Shown here: one piece after another, positions 15,546 through 24,834 of the stretch | Numbering within the stretch: the stretch's first letter is position 1 | Layout: every line of letters starts with the position of its first letter | NCBI GenBank assembly: GCA_017525525.1 | Contig: JAFXSQ010000065.1 | Coordinates: 1 to 58,671 of the forward strand | Source of the DNA: Lachnospiraceae bacterium | Lineage (GTDB): Bacteria; Bacillota; Clostridia; Lachnospirales; Lachnospiraceae | DNA: 58,671 bases | Reading direction: 5' to 3' | Position numbers and translations under genes: made by a program | Notes under the pieces: model-generated | Seen by the model: only the letters and a program-made list of their open reading frames with translations | Database searches by the model: none | Told to the model about the DNA's origin: nothing

Positions 15546-17618
15546 ATGGATTTTACGATCAAGCATGAGATCAGGTCGAGGATCCGGGTCCATTTTTCCA
15601 TGAAACGCATGAGCTTTTCCGAAGCGGATACTCTTGAGTACTATCTTAAGAGCCAGCCGGAAATCAAAGAAGTCCATGTATATGAAAGGACTGCGGATGC
15701 CGTACTGGTTTATGACGGAGACAGAAAGCAGGTTTTGAGAAAGCTGCGCAGCTTTTCTTTTGATGCGTGCGCGCTTCCGGCAAGTATGGCTGAGAGCTCG
15801 AGCCGGGAGCAATCGGCGGCATACTACGACAAGATTGTGAGCTCAACCATTCTTCACTACGGAAAAAGGCTGCTTCTTCCCACTCCGTTTCGGAAGGTAA
15901 TCGAGACGCTGAAGGCGGTGAAATACATCTGCAGGGGATTGAAAACCCTGCGGAATAAGAAGCTTCAGGTTGAGCTGTTAGATGCTGCGGCAATCACCGC
16001 GGCACTTATCACAGGGGATCACAAGACGGCTTCGAGTGTGATGTTCCTGCTCGGAATCGGAGATACCTTAGAGGAGTGGACACACAAGAGGTCAGTGGAT
16101 GATCTGGCCAGACGCATGTCCCTGAATGTTGACCGGGTATGGCTGGTCACAGAAGACGGAGAAGTACAGACCGAGACAAGCTCGGTTGTTCGCGGAGACC
16201 GCGTGGTAGTGCGAGTGGGTAACATGATTCCCTTCGACGGTGAGGTGTGTGACGGCGAGGCGATGGTCAACCAGTCCTCCATGACGGGTGAATCCGCTGC
16301 TGTCAGAAAGAGCATTGGGACAAGCGTTTTTGCCGGGACTGTTGTGGAGGAAGGAGAAGTGACGATCAGAGTTACGCAGACGGAAGGCTGCGGCCGCTTT
16401 GACCAGATCGTGCGGATGATAGAGGAGTCCGAGAAACTGAAGTCTTCGCTTGAAAGCAAGGCCGAGCGTCTGGCAGACAGGCTGGTTCCCTACACATTTG
16501 CGGCGTCGGCTCTCACATGGTTTTTATCAAGAAATGTGACAAAGGCCGTATCGGTTCTAATGGTGGATTACTCCTGTGCATTAAAAATGGCGATGCCGAT
16601 CTCGGTGCTTTCCGCTATCAGAGAAGCATCGGAGCATGACATAACCGTAAAGGGCGGAAAATTCTTGGAGGCTGTGGCAGATGCGGATACCATAGTGTTT
16701 GATAAAACCGGAACGCTTACGAAAGCACAGCCGACCGTGGTCAGGGTGGTTTCGTTCTGCGATGAGTCGGAGGATGAACTGCTCAGACAGGCAGCCTGCC
16801 TGGAAGAGCATTTTCCGCATTCTGTGGCGCGTGCGGTCGTCGAGGCGGCTGAGCGAAAGGGGCTTCTTCATGATGAGCTTCACACAAAGGTGGAGTACAT
16901 CGTGGCACATGGCGTGTCCAGCACAATCGATGGAGAAAAGGCTGTCATCGGAAGCTATCACTTTGTGTTCGAGGATGAGGCAGTGCAGCTGCCGGATGAA
17001 AAAAGAGAACTGTTTGAGTCGCTTCCGGATGATTATTCGCTTTTGTACTTTGCGAAGGGCGGTAAGCTTGCTGCGTGCATTTTGATCGAGGATCCGTTAA
17101 GGGAAGAGGCAAAGAGTGTGATCGAGCAGCTGCGGGAGCAGGGCTTTAAGCATATTGTGATGATGACGGGCGACAGCGAAAAAACCGCTGCGAGAATTGC
17201 GCAGGAGGTCGGGATTACGGAGTATTACGCAGAAGTGCTGCCGGAGGACAAGTCGGGCTTTATAGAACGCGCGAAGGCGGACGGAAGACGCGTTATCATG
17301 GTCGGTGACGGAATCAACGACTCGCCGGCGCTCTCGGCTTCGGATGCAGGTATCGCCATCAGCGAGGGCGCGGAGATCGCAAGGCAGATCGCGGATATCA
17401 CCATCAGCTCGTCGAATCTTTCAAGTATAGTTACATTAAGAAAACTGAGCACACTCCTGATGAAGCGAATCAGGTTTAACTACAGAACAATTGTCGGGTT
17501 CAATACTTCGCTGATCGCTCTCGGAATAGCGGGATTGCTCTCACCGTCAACCTCTGCCATGCTTCACAACGGTTCCACTGTGGCACTCGGATTAAAGAGC
17601 ATGACGAATCTTTCGTGA
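15546..17618 (+). CDS. P1B-type heavy-metal ATPase with an S-C site instead of CPC
   Basis: A 690-residue cation pump. Residues 1-70 are a ferredoxin-like domain without the CxxC pair. Residues about 140-180 carry two helices, then the actuator loop SSMTGES. The ion-site helix has DYSCALKMAMP where copper/zinc pumps have CPC. Then come phosphorylation site DKTGTLT, EEHFPHSVARAVV (the HP position reads HS), GDSEKTA and GDGINDSPAL. About six helices are visible, two fewer than classical P1B pumps. The S-C site points away from the copper and zinc/cadmium classes, possibly to iron, manganese or another metal. AGCGGAGG precedes ATG 15546. It forms a unit with the HMA and DUF6110 genes. Confidence 0.88.
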   Translation: MDFTIKHEIRSRIRVHFSMKRMSFSEADTLEYYLKSQPEIKEVHVYERTADAVLVYDGDRKQVLRKLRSFSFDACALPASMAESSSREQSAAYYDKIVSSTILHYGKRLLLPTPFRKVIETLKAVKYICRGLKTLRNKKLQVELLDAAAITAALITGDHKTASSVMFLLGIGDTLEEWTHKRSVDDLARRMSLNVDRVWLVTEDGEVQTETSSVVRGDRVVVRVGNMIPFDGEVCDGEAMVNQSSMTGESAAVRKSIGTSVFAGTVVEEGEVTIRVTQTEGCGRFDQIVRMIEESEKLKSSLESKAERLADRLVPYTFAASALTWFLSRNVTKAVSVLMVDYSCALKMAMPISVLSAIREASEHDITVKGGKFLEAVADADTIVFDKTGTLTKAQPTVVRVVSFCDESEDELLRQAACLEEHFPHSVARAVVEAAERKGLLHDELHTKVEYIVAHGVSSTIDGEKAVIGSYHFVFEDEAVQLPDEKRELFESLPDDYSLLYFAKGGKLAACILIEDPLREEAKSVIEQLREQGFKHIVMMTGDSEKTAARIAQEVGITEYYAEVLPEDKSGFIERAKADGRRVIMVGDGINDSPALSASDAGIAISEGAEIARQIADITISSSNLSSIVTLRKLSTLLMKRIRFNYRTIVGFNTSLIALGIAGLLSPSTSAMLHNGSTVALGLKSMTNLS

Positions 17619-17690
17619 AGCGGCAGCCTAAGGCATGGCTTAATAGACGATAATTTAAACATGGAGAAAGCGTATGAATGAGGGTGTGGC

Positions 17691-17736
17691 GGCTAACAAA
17701 AGAGTGAAAAAGGCGGGGATTGTTAGCCGAAAGAGG
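17691..17736 (+). repeat. Inverted-repeat leader unit 1
   Basis: GGCTAACAA (17691-17699) is mirrored by TTGTTAGCC (17720-17728), followed by GAAAGAGG. The unit recurs 74 nt downstream. Its ends contain the CTAAC/GTTAG half-sites seen in the palindromes at 11053 and 24835. A short frame MNEGVAANKRVKKAG... (17674-17739) runs through it and may be a leader peptide. Confidence 0.55.
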
Positions 17737-17764
17737 TGAGAAAGTGCAAGAAGGCAAGTGCGGT

Positions 17765-17811
17765 AGCTAACAAAAGGGCGGAAGAACAGGGGTTTGTTAG
17801 CCGGAAGGAGG
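17765..17811 (+). repeat. Inverted-repeat leader unit 2, abutting the ribosome site
   Basis: AGCTAACAAA and TTTGTTAGCC form arms around about 28 nt. The 3' arm runs directly into GGAAGGAGG, the ribosome site of the next ABC gene. In RNA, the hairpin could influence access to that site. Confidence 0.55.
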
Positions 17812-17820
17812 AAAACAAAA

Positions 17821-18540
17821 ATGATGCAAAGCGGTGCGTCGTCAATCGTGCAATTTGAGAATGTGACCAAAAAATACGGAGAGGGTGATGCAACGCAGCT
17901 TGCAAACGACAACGTATCCTTCTCGATTGATGAAGGTGAGTTCGTTGTGATTCTCGGACAGTCGGGAGCGGGAAAGTCTACTGTGTTAAACATGCTCGGG
18001 GGTATGGATGTGCCTACCTCCGGAAGGGTTACTGTGGCGGGACAGGAGGTCTCGAAGATGAATGACCGCGAGCTTTCGCTGTACCGCGCCGGAACCATAG
18101 GTTTTATCTTCCAGTTTTACAATCTGCTCCCGTCATTGACCGCACTTGAAAATGTTTCCCTTGTCAAAAACATTGTTAAGGATGCGGGAGACGCCGAAGA
18201 GATGCTGGCACAGGTCGGGCTTGCAGAGCATAAGAACAAGTTCCCGGCGCAGATGTCCGGCGGAGAGCAGCAGCGTGTCTCCATCGCGCGAGCTCTCGCC
18301 AAGAATCCGAAGATCATATTGGGCGATGAACCTACAGGCGCGCTCGATTCGGAGACCGGGGTGATCGTGCTTGAACTGTTGCAGAAGCTATGCCGGGAAC
18401 AGAAGAAGACTGTAATCCTGGTTACACATAATGCGGATATCGCGCAGTGCGCGGATAAAGTGATTCGCATGAAAAACGGAAAGGTCAGAGAGATAAAGAT
18501 TAACGATTCTCCCAAGTCTGTAAGGGAGGTTGAGTGGTAA
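17821..18540 (+). CDS. MacB/LolD-type ABC ATPase 1
   Basis: A 239-residue ATPase. Walker A is GQSGAGKST, the signature MSGGEQQRVSIARAL, Walker B IILGDEPTGALDSETG and the H-loop VTHNADI. FIFQFYNLLPSLTALENV is the Q-loop region typical of MacB/LolD/FtsE-like proteins. ATG 17821 has GGAAGGAGG 9 nt upstream; a TTG at 17794 in frame is too early. The stop overlaps the permease start (TAATG). It powers the FtsX-type permease that follows, which would couple ATP use to work at the outer face of the membrane. Confidence 0.9.
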   Translation: MMQSGASSIVQFENVTKKYGEGDATQLANDNVSFSIDEGEFVVILGQSGAGKSTVLNMLGGMDVPTSGRVTVAGQEVSKMNDRELSLYRAGTIGFIFQFYNLLPSLTALENVSLVKNIVKDAGDAEEMLAQVGLAEHKNKFPAQMSGGEQQRVSIARALAKNPKIILGDEPTGALDSETGVIVLELLQKLCREQKKTVILVTHNADIAQCADKVIRMKNGKVREIKINDSPKSVREVEW

Positions 18541-20837
18541 TGCTTTTTCGAAAGATGCTGCGTGAGCTGTTGAAAAACATAGGACAGTTTCTTTCTATCC
18601 TGATCCTCTCGTTTTTGGCAATCTCCCTCTTTGCGGGTTTGAAGGCGAGCAATATCAGTGCCTATAACAAGCTGAATGATCTGTTTGAGAAAACCAATAA
18701 TGCCGATGGCTGGATCTACAGTGAAGGCTTCTCGGACGAGCAGTTAGAAAGCGTTAAGAAGCTTCCGAATGTAAAGGATGCACAGCTTAGAACTCATGTT
18801 ACAGCGAATGCGAAGGAGAATGATCAGGCACAGCTTGAGGTCTATATTTTACCGGAGAATACGGTGTCGAAGCCGCTCGTAACGGAGGGCGCGGAATTTG
18901 ATACAGAGGATGCTGATGGTGTCTGGATCTCCGAAAGCTTCGCAAAGGCATGGGAGATAAAACCCGGTGATAGGTTCGCTATGATCTATAGGGGATTTGA
19001 GGTTGAAAAGACTGTGCGCGGGCTTGCTGTATCCCCGGAGTATCAGTATCTGAAGGCTGATAAGGATCTGGATGTTGTGATTAAAAATATCAGTGTTGTA
19101 TATCTTTCGTCTAAGGGATTAGACAGTCTCCCGAAAACGGAGTTGATCTTTACCACGGACCGGGAAGATGTAAAAGGCATGGAGCAGGAGATTTCTGAAG
19201 CGCTGTCCGGTGATTTTGCTGTTTTTTGCGACAGAGACGACCTGCCCGGAATGAAAGTGATGGCGGATGAGCTTGCGCAGCACGACCAGTTCGCTGTTAC
19301 ATTTCCGGTTGTCTTTATCGCCATAGCGCTTTTGGTCATCATGACGTCCATGAACCGAATGATCGAAAAGCAGAGGGTTCAGATCGGAACCATGAGAGCG
19401 CTCGGCATGAAGCGGCGCAAGATTATCGTCCATTATTTAAGCTACAGCTTTTTCGTCTCCTTGTTAGGTTCCGTTGCGGGATTATATGTCGGAACATACG
19501 GAATCGGCGAGTTTATAGCAAGGATATTCCGGGAGTGGTATTTCATTCCGGGGTGGACGGTGGAGATGGATGCGAGCTTTTTTGTCGTGCTCGTACTGAT
19601 TGTGTTCTGCTGTACGGGAGCCACCTATCTTTCCTGCCGAAAGGTTATGGATGTAAAGCCCGCAGAATCGCTGCGGCCGGCGGCGCCGAAGTCGGGTAAG
19701 AATACCTTGTTTGAAAAGCTGCCGTTTTGGAATAAGCTGGGCTTTTCTTCGCAATACAATTTAAGGGATATATCAAGAGGAAAACTCAGAGCGTTCATGG
19801 GTGTATTCGGAACTGCGGCCGGGATGATGCTCATGGTTGCTGCCTTTGCGTCCTATGTAACGATCAAGGATACCTCAAGCTGGACCTTTGACAAGCTGCA
19901 GAGATATAAGGCGGAAGTCGATTTTTCGGGAGGAACGTCGCTTTCGGAAGCCGAAAAAGTAAGAGGGCTTTTTGAAGGTGAGCTCGTACAGGCGCAGGCT
20001 GTGGAGATCGCTGTAAAAAAGGATGCGACTGCCGGAGAGAAGAGATCCACGACCATGATCGTGACCGAAGGAAAGGGCAATTTTGCTTTGACCGATGTAC
20101 ACCGTGATCCGGTTGCTCTTGCTCCGGGAACCATAGCAATCACACAGAAGCTCGCAAAAGCACTTTCCGTAAAGGAGGGTGATGTGCTCTACTGGCACAT
20201 TTACGATAAGAACACCTGGTATGAGTCGAAAATCGGCCTGATCAATCGTAATCCCAATCTCCAGGGAATAACGATGCTCAGGGCAGATTATGAAGCTTAC
20301 GGACTTGAGTTTGAACCGGGAATGCTGTATACGGATGAGTCTGTTGACTATGATGAAGTGAGCAGGGTGTCCGATAGTGTGTTGGCAGTACATGATGATA
20401 CTGATCTTCGCGAAAGCTTTGACATTATGATGTCCATGATCAATGCGATGATTGGTGTATTTATAGCATTTGCTTTAATCTTGCCGGTGGTAGTGCTTTA
20501 CAACTGCGGGAACCTCTCATTCAACGAGCGTGTGAAAGAATTTGCAACGTTGAAGGTGCTTGGCTTTACGACCGGCCGGATAAGGAAGCTGCTTTCCCTG
20601 CAGAACCTGTGGCTGTCCGTGCTGGGAGTGTTGCTCGGAGCACCGTTTGGGACCGTGCTCTTGCAATATATGTTTGATTCAAACGGAGACAGCATGGACT
20701 ATCAGGTTGGTGCCGGGGTTGTGTCCTATGCGCTGTCAGCGGTTGCCGTTCTGGTAACCTCCGTACTTGTCAGCTATATGTTCAACAAACGGATCAAGAG
20801 ACTGGATATGGTCGAGATCCTGAAGGGAATGGAGTAA
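18540..20837 (+). CDS. FtsX-type ABC permease 1
   Basis: A 765-residue membrane protein. One N-terminal helix (LSILILSFLAISLFAGL) precedes an extracellular domain (about 40-255). The first FtsX three-helix block follows (VFIAIALLVIMTSMNRMIEKQRVQIGTMRALG). A second half repeats the plan, with its own start (KLRAFMGVFGTAAGMMLMVAAF), an extracellular domain and a final FtsX block containing ERVKEFATLKVLGFTTG. The architecture is that of Gram-positive MacB-like exporters of peptides or antimicrobials. Start ATG 18540 shares a base with the ATPase stop codon. Confidence 0.88.
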   Translation: MLFRKMLRELLKNIGQFLSILILSFLAISLFAGLKASNISAYNKLNDLFEKTNNADGWIYSEGFSDEQLESVKKLPNVKDAQLRTHVTANAKENDQAQLEVYILPENTVSKPLVTEGAEFDTEDADGVWISESFAKAWEIKPGDRFAMIYRGFEVEKTVRGLAVSPEYQYLKADKDLDVVIKNISVVYLSSKGLDSLPKTELIFTTDREDVKGMEQEISEALSGDFAVFCDRDDLPGMKVMADELAQHDQFAVTFPVVFIAIALLVIMTSMNRMIEKQRVQIGTMRALGMKRRKIIVHYLSYSFFVSLLGSVAGLYVGTYGIGEFIARIFREWYFIPGWTVEMDASFFVVLVLIVFCCTGATYLSCRKVMDVKPAESLRPAAPKSGKNTLFEKLPFWNKLGFSSQYNLRDISRGKLRAFMGVFGTAAGMMLMVAAFASYVTIKDTSSWTFDKLQRYKAEVDFSGGTSLSEAEKVRGLFEGELVQAQAVEIAVKKDATAGEKRSTTMIVTEGKGNFALTDVHRDPVALAPGTIAITQKLAKALSVKEGDVLYWHIYDKNTWYESKIGLINRNPNLQGITMLRADYEAYGLEFEPGMLYTDESVDYDEVSRVSDSVLAVHDDTDLRESFDIMMSMINAMIGVFIAFALILPVVVLYNCGNLSFNERVKEFATLKVLGFTTGRIRKLLSLQNLWLSVLGVLLGAPFGTVLLQYMFDSNGDSMDYQVGAGVVSYALSAVAVLVTSVLVSYMFNKRIKRLDMVEILKGME

Positions 20838-20842
20838 AACAC

Positions 20843-20879
20843 AATGAGTCCCGTCCTTTTTAGGACGGGGCTCATTTTT
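20843..20879 (+). terminator. Intrinsic terminator after FtsX permease 1
   Basis: AATGAGTCCCGTCC (20843-20856) pairs with GGACGGGGCTCATT (20863-20876), with one G-T wobble, followed by a T-run. It separates the MacB unit from exporter pair 2. Confidence 0.9.
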
Positions 20880-20918
20880 AGGAAAGGCATCATCATAATA
20901 ATAAACGGAGGAAATGAA

Positions 20919-22652
20919 ATGTTTAAGAGAGTAGCTCCTTACATCGGAGAATATAAGAAGTATACCGTATGGGCCACGATCATGATGTCCATAGGCATCA
21001 TTGCAAATATTATGCCGTACTTCTTTCTCTATCAGATCATCTCACCGCTCACACGGGGAGAGAGTATAGATGTTACTTTTATTCTTATAAGGGTTATCGC
21101 GGTTGCTGTATGCGAGATTGTTTTCTCGGTTACTTATGTGCAGGGGCTTCAGTTTTCACATATCAGCGCATACAACACGTTGAAGAACTTAAGAATATCT
21201 CTCCAAGGGAAACTTGAAAAGCAGCCGTTGGGAAGTATAACGCAGCTCGGTACGGGACGAATAAAGAAGGTTTTTACGGATGATATAGATCAGGTTGAGC
21301 TGCTGTTGGCGCATGCAATCCCCGAAGGTATCGCCAACATTGTAATCCCGTTAATTATCATTGTTCTTATGTTTGTGTTTAACTGGAGACTTGGTCTTTT
21401 GTCGCTGGTACCGCTTGTGATAGGAATGTTTGCAATGGGCATGATGATGAAATCCGGACTGGAGAAGATGAATGCATATTACGAATCCGCCGCGAACATG
21501 AACAACACGATCATCGAGTATGTAAACGGTATGGAAGTGGTCAAGGTGTTCAATAAGGACGGGGATTCTTATAAGAGGTTCGGTGATGTCGTAAGAAGCT
21601 ATCGTGACTTTACACTCGATTGGTATAAGGTCTGCTGGCCATGGATGGCAATCTATTCAAGCGTCCTTCCGTGTCTTGTTCTCTTGATGCTGCCGTTTGG
21701 CTCCATGATGGTGCTCGGAGGGACTGTTTCTCTTGATAAGCTGGTTCTGGTATTCTGTATGTCATTTGCAGTGGGACCTTCGGTTTTGAAGGCGCTCAAT
21801 TTTGCCGGCAAGTTTCCTCAGCTTGATTACAAGATTGCGGAGCTTGAGAAGATGATGGAACACCCGCCGCTTAAGGAGGGAACATCTCGGTTTAAGGGAG
21901 CCGGTCTGGATGTAGAATACAAGGATATCCACTTCGGATACGGGGATACAGAGGTGTTTCATGGCGTGAATCTTTCTCTCAAACAGGGAACGACCACTGC
22001 GCTTGTGGGTGAATCGGGAAGCGGAAAGTCGACGCTTGCAAAGCTTCTGGTGCATTATTACGATCTTAACTCGGGAAGCATAACGATAGGAGGTCAGGAT
22101 ATCACTGATATGTCGCTTAAGGCACTTAACGATCAGGTTGCATTTGTTTCGCAGGAGCAGTTTCTGTTTAACACAACTCTCTACGAGAATATCCTGATCG
22201 GGAAACCGGATGCCTCGAGAGAAGAAGTGCTTAAAGCGGCAGAGAGGGCCCAGTGTAATGAGTTTCTTGAAAGACTTCCTGACGGGATACAGACGCAGGC
22301 CGGGGACGGAGGCAAGCAGCTTTCGGGAGGAGAGCGTCAGCGTATTTCACTTGCAAGGGCAATTCTTAAAGATGCACCGATCATAGTCCTTGATGAAGCG
22401 ACAGCATTTATGGATCCCGAGAACGAGGAAAAAATGAATGCGGCTCTTGATGAGATTGTGAAGGATAAGACGGTGCTTGTAATCGCTCACAGGCTTTCCA
22501 CCATAAAGAATGCTGACAGAATCTGTGTGATGAAGGAGGGCGTTTGCATTGCGGCAGATACGCACGACAAACTGCTTTCTTCCTGCGCGGAATATAAGAA
22601 ACTATGGGAAGCATCGGTTTCCGCAAGTACCTGGAAAGTAAGGGAGGCGTAA
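20919..22652 (+). CDS. ABC exporter half-transporter, subunit A of pair 2
   Basis: A 577-residue membrane-ATPase fusion. Six helices are followed by Walker A GESGSGKST, LSGGERQRISLARAI, Walker B IIVLDEATAFMDPENE and IAHRLSTI. The D-loop FMDPENE is the non-canonical form of the A subunits here, and the tail STWKVREA is like that of pair 1. ATG 20919 follows GGAGGAAATGA. The earlier in-frame codons lie within the terminator and are ignored. It probably pairs with the next gene, 4 nt downstream. Confidence 0.87.
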   Translation: MFKRVAPYIGEYKKYTVWATIMMSIGIIANIMPYFFLYQIISPLTRGESIDVTFILIRVIAVAVCEIVFSVTYVQGLQFSHISAYNTLKNLRISLQGKLEKQPLGSITQLGTGRIKKVFTDDIDQVELLLAHAIPEGIANIVIPLIIIVLMFVFNWRLGLLSLVPLVIGMFAMGMMMKSGLEKMNAYYESAANMNNTIIEYVNGMEVVKVFNKDGDSYKRFGDVVRSYRDFTLDWYKVCWPWMAIYSSVLPCLVLLMLPFGSMMVLGGTVSLDKLVLVFCMSFAVGPSVLKALNFAGKFPQLDYKIAELEKMMEHPPLKEGTSRFKGAGLDVEYKDIHFGYGDTEVFHGVNLSLKQGTTTALVGESGSGKSTLAKLLVHYYDLNSGSITIGGQDITDMSLKALNDQVAFVSQEQFLFNTTLYENILIGKPDASREEVLKAAERAQCNEFLERLPDGIQTQAGDGGKQLSGGERQRISLARAILKDAPIIVLDEATAFMDPENEEKMNAALDEIVKDKTVLVIAHRLSTIKNADRICVMKEGVCIAADTHDKLLSSCAEYKKLWEASVSASTWKVREA

Positions 22653-22656
22653 AGTC

Positions 22657-24387
22657 ATGTTGAGGATTATGCATAGATTGATAAATCAAACGGGAAAGTA
22701 CAAAGGAAGGATCCGTGCCTCCTATATTACGGCATTTCTGAAAGGGCTTATGATGAAGGCGCCGCTCATACTGTGCTTTTTGTGTATAAGCTGGTTTATG
22801 CAGGATAAGATGGATAAGAGCAAATGTCTCTTGCTTGGTATTGCGGTTCTTGCAAGTGTAATCCTGCAGGCCGTATTTGAGCATTTATCCAATGTACTTC
22901 AATCGGCGGCCGGATATATGGTATTTGCGGATATGCGACTCCGTCTGGGCGACCATTTAAGGAAGCTGCCCATGGGATATTTTACCGAAGGTAATATGGG
23001 AAAGATCAGTTCGGTCCTGGCTACCGATATGGTGTTTATCGAAGAAAACTGCATGGGCGTATTGTCCGAATTGGTAACGTTTATGATTTCTCAGGGTATC
23101 ATGACGGTTATGATGTTTGTGATGGATATAAGGCTTGGACTGTTATCTCTGTTGATCCTTGCTGCATTTATCATAGTCGGGAATCTGATGCTTAAGACAT
23201 CGGATAAGCATTCGGTAATAAAGCAGGAGGCAAGCGAGTCACTGACAGAGGAGGTGCTTGATTTTGCGGAAGGGATAGGGATCATCAAGTCATATAATAT
23301 GCTGGGTGAAAAGTCCAAAAGACTGACTGACGAATTCGATAAGAGCTGCAAGTCCAGCATAGGATTTGAAGTTGCTTATACACCATGGTCAAGGGCACTG
23401 TACCTGACCTTCGGAATCGGTACCGCCCTTGTGCTTGCGATGAGCGCGTATCTTTTCCACACAGGAGTAATCTCAGATGTATATATGGTCGGTATGGCGC
23501 TTTTCCTGTTTGATATGTTCGTAGCAATCAAGAGCTATTACAGCCAGATGGCAAGACTTACGGTCACGAATGCAAGTCTTGACAGGATAGAAGAAGTCTT
23601 TGTGGCCGAGGAGCTAAAGGACGAAGGAAAGAAAGAACTTGTAAGCGCAGTGGACAGGGGCTCTGATCATACGGAAATTGCTTATGATAATGTCAGCTTC
23701 GCCTATACCGAAAAGGATGTACTTAAGGCTGTTTCCTTTGTTGTAAAGCAGGGGCAGATGACGGCGCTTGTGGGTCCGTCCGGAGGAGGAAAGTCAACTA
23801 TAGCGTCACTGCTGGCTCGCTTCTGGGATGTTAAGAACGGCCGGATCCTTGTAAGGGGAGAGGATATAAGAAATGTATCACTCGGAAGCCTTATGGATCA
23901 AATCAGTATGGTTTTCCAAAGAGTCTACCTGTTTCAGGATACGGTTTACAACAATATAGCTATCGGCCGTCCGGATGCTACAAGAGAAGAAGTGGAAGAT
24001 GCTGCGAAAAAGGCAAGGTGCTATGATTTTATAATGCAGCTTCCCGAAGGCTTTGATACCGTTATAGGAGAAGGCGGAGCGTCGCTGTCGGGTGGCGAAA
24101 AGCAGAGGATATCCATCGCAAGGTGTATCCTGAAAGACTCTCCGATTGTAATACTTGATGAAGCAACCGCAAGCGTAGATGCCGATAATGAAAGAGCTAT
24201 ACAGGAGGCGATATCGGAGCTGTGCCGTAACAAGACGCTTCTGGTTATTGCGCACAGACTTAAGACAATAAAGGATGCAGATCAGATCCTTGTTGTTTCG
24301 GGCGGCGAGATCGTGGAACGGGGAGATCATACATCGCTTATGGATATGAATGGAATGTATGCCCATATGGTTTCGTTGCAGGCATGA
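22657..24387 (+). CDS. ABC exporter half-transporter, subunit B of pair 2
   Basis: A 576-residue membrane-ATPase fusion. Walker A is GPSGGGKST, the signature LSGGEKQRISIARCI, Walker B IVILDEATASVDADNE and the H-loop IAHRLKTI. Canonical D-loop. GGAGG lies 8 nt before ATG 22657. It forms a heterodimer with subunit A. No terminator is obvious after the stop; 65 nt later a truncated TetR frame begins, so this pair probably once had its own regulator. Confidence 0.87.
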   Translation: MLRIMHRLINQTGKYKGRIRASYITAFLKGLMMKAPLILCFLCISWFMQDKMDKSKCLLLGIAVLASVILQAVFEHLSNVLQSAAGYMVFADMRLRLGDHLRKLPMGYFTEGNMGKISSVLATDMVFIEENCMGVLSELVTFMISQGIMTVMMFVMDIRLGLLSLLILAAFIIVGNLMLKTSDKHSVIKQEASESLTEEVLDFAEGIGIIKSYNMLGEKSKRLTDEFDKSCKSSIGFEVAYTPWSRALYLTFGIGTALVLAMSAYLFHTGVISDVYMVGMALFLFDMFVAIKSYYSQMARLTVTNASLDRIEEVFVAEELKDEGKKELVSAVDRGSDHTEIAYDNVSFAYTEKDVLKAVSFVVKQGQMTALVGPSGGGKSTIASLLARFWDVKNGRILVRGEDIRNVSLGSLMDQISMVFQRVYLFQDTVYNNIAIGRPDATREEVEDAAKKARCYDFIMQLPEGFDTVIGEGGASLSGGEKQRISIARCILKDSPIVILDEATASVDADNERAIQEAISELCRNKTLLVIAHRLKTIKDADQILVVSGGEIVERGDHTSLMDMNGMYAHMVSLQA

Positions 24388-24451
24388 CAAATCATACCCA
24401 AAGTGATACTTTATAGCTGTTAGCAAATATTGTTAGCATAAAGGTTAGAAT

Positions 24452-24535
24452 ATGCCAAGAGACAAAACAGTTAATCATATTAAGATAATGGCGGCTGCAA
24501 AAGAAGAATTGCACATTCACCGTCTGGTTCCGTAA
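24452..24535 (+). pseudogene. N-terminal remnant of a TetR-family regulator
   Basis: A 27-residue frame MPRDKTVNHIKIMAAAKEEL... matches the typical first helix of TetR/AcrR regulators, then breaks off and stops at TAA 24533. The HTH and ligand domains are missing. Repeated GTTAGC half-sites lie just upstream. It may once have encoded the binder of the GTTAGT-N4-ACTAAC palindromes; that is inference. Confidence 0.5.
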
Positions 24536-24621
24536 TGGAATCAGGCGGTGATGGCGTTTCAGGGGTAAGCTAACGAAAAACATCGCATGTTAACAAAAAT
24601 AGAAAGGGCAGGAAAAAAACA

Positions 24622-24803
24622 ATGAGTGAAGAAGTAACCAAAGAAGAAAAGAAATGGTTTGGCACGTTGCTCTCTTATGCAAAAGGCAGCGGAGGAAAAC
24701 TGGGGACATCCGTATTTTTTCTATGACCAGCCTTATCGCCGGGCTTGTGCCGTATTATCTTGTGTATCGCATACTGGACAGGTATATAGCCGGGAGCTAT
24801 TGA
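24622..24803 (+). pseudogene. N-terminal remnant of a fourth ABC exporter, frameshifted
   Basis: From ATG 24622, EKKWFGTLLSYAKGSGGKLG then SVFF reads like the start of an IrtA-type exporter. The frame stops at TGA 24728. Moving frame after the T6 run at 24715-24720 continues as SMTSLIAGLVPYYLVYRIL and ends at TGA 24801. The membrane and ATPase domains are gone. One T missing from the run would explain the shift, but the later truncation shows the gene is dead in any case. Confidence 0.6.
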
Positions 24804-24834
24804 TTTATGATGTCAGGTTGTGATATTATGTATG

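Noticed and set aside
24715-24728. Sequencing error hiding an intact fourth exporter
   Set aside because: Restoring the frame at the T6 run extends the protein only to a stop at 24801. The membrane and ATPase domains are absent from the DNA.
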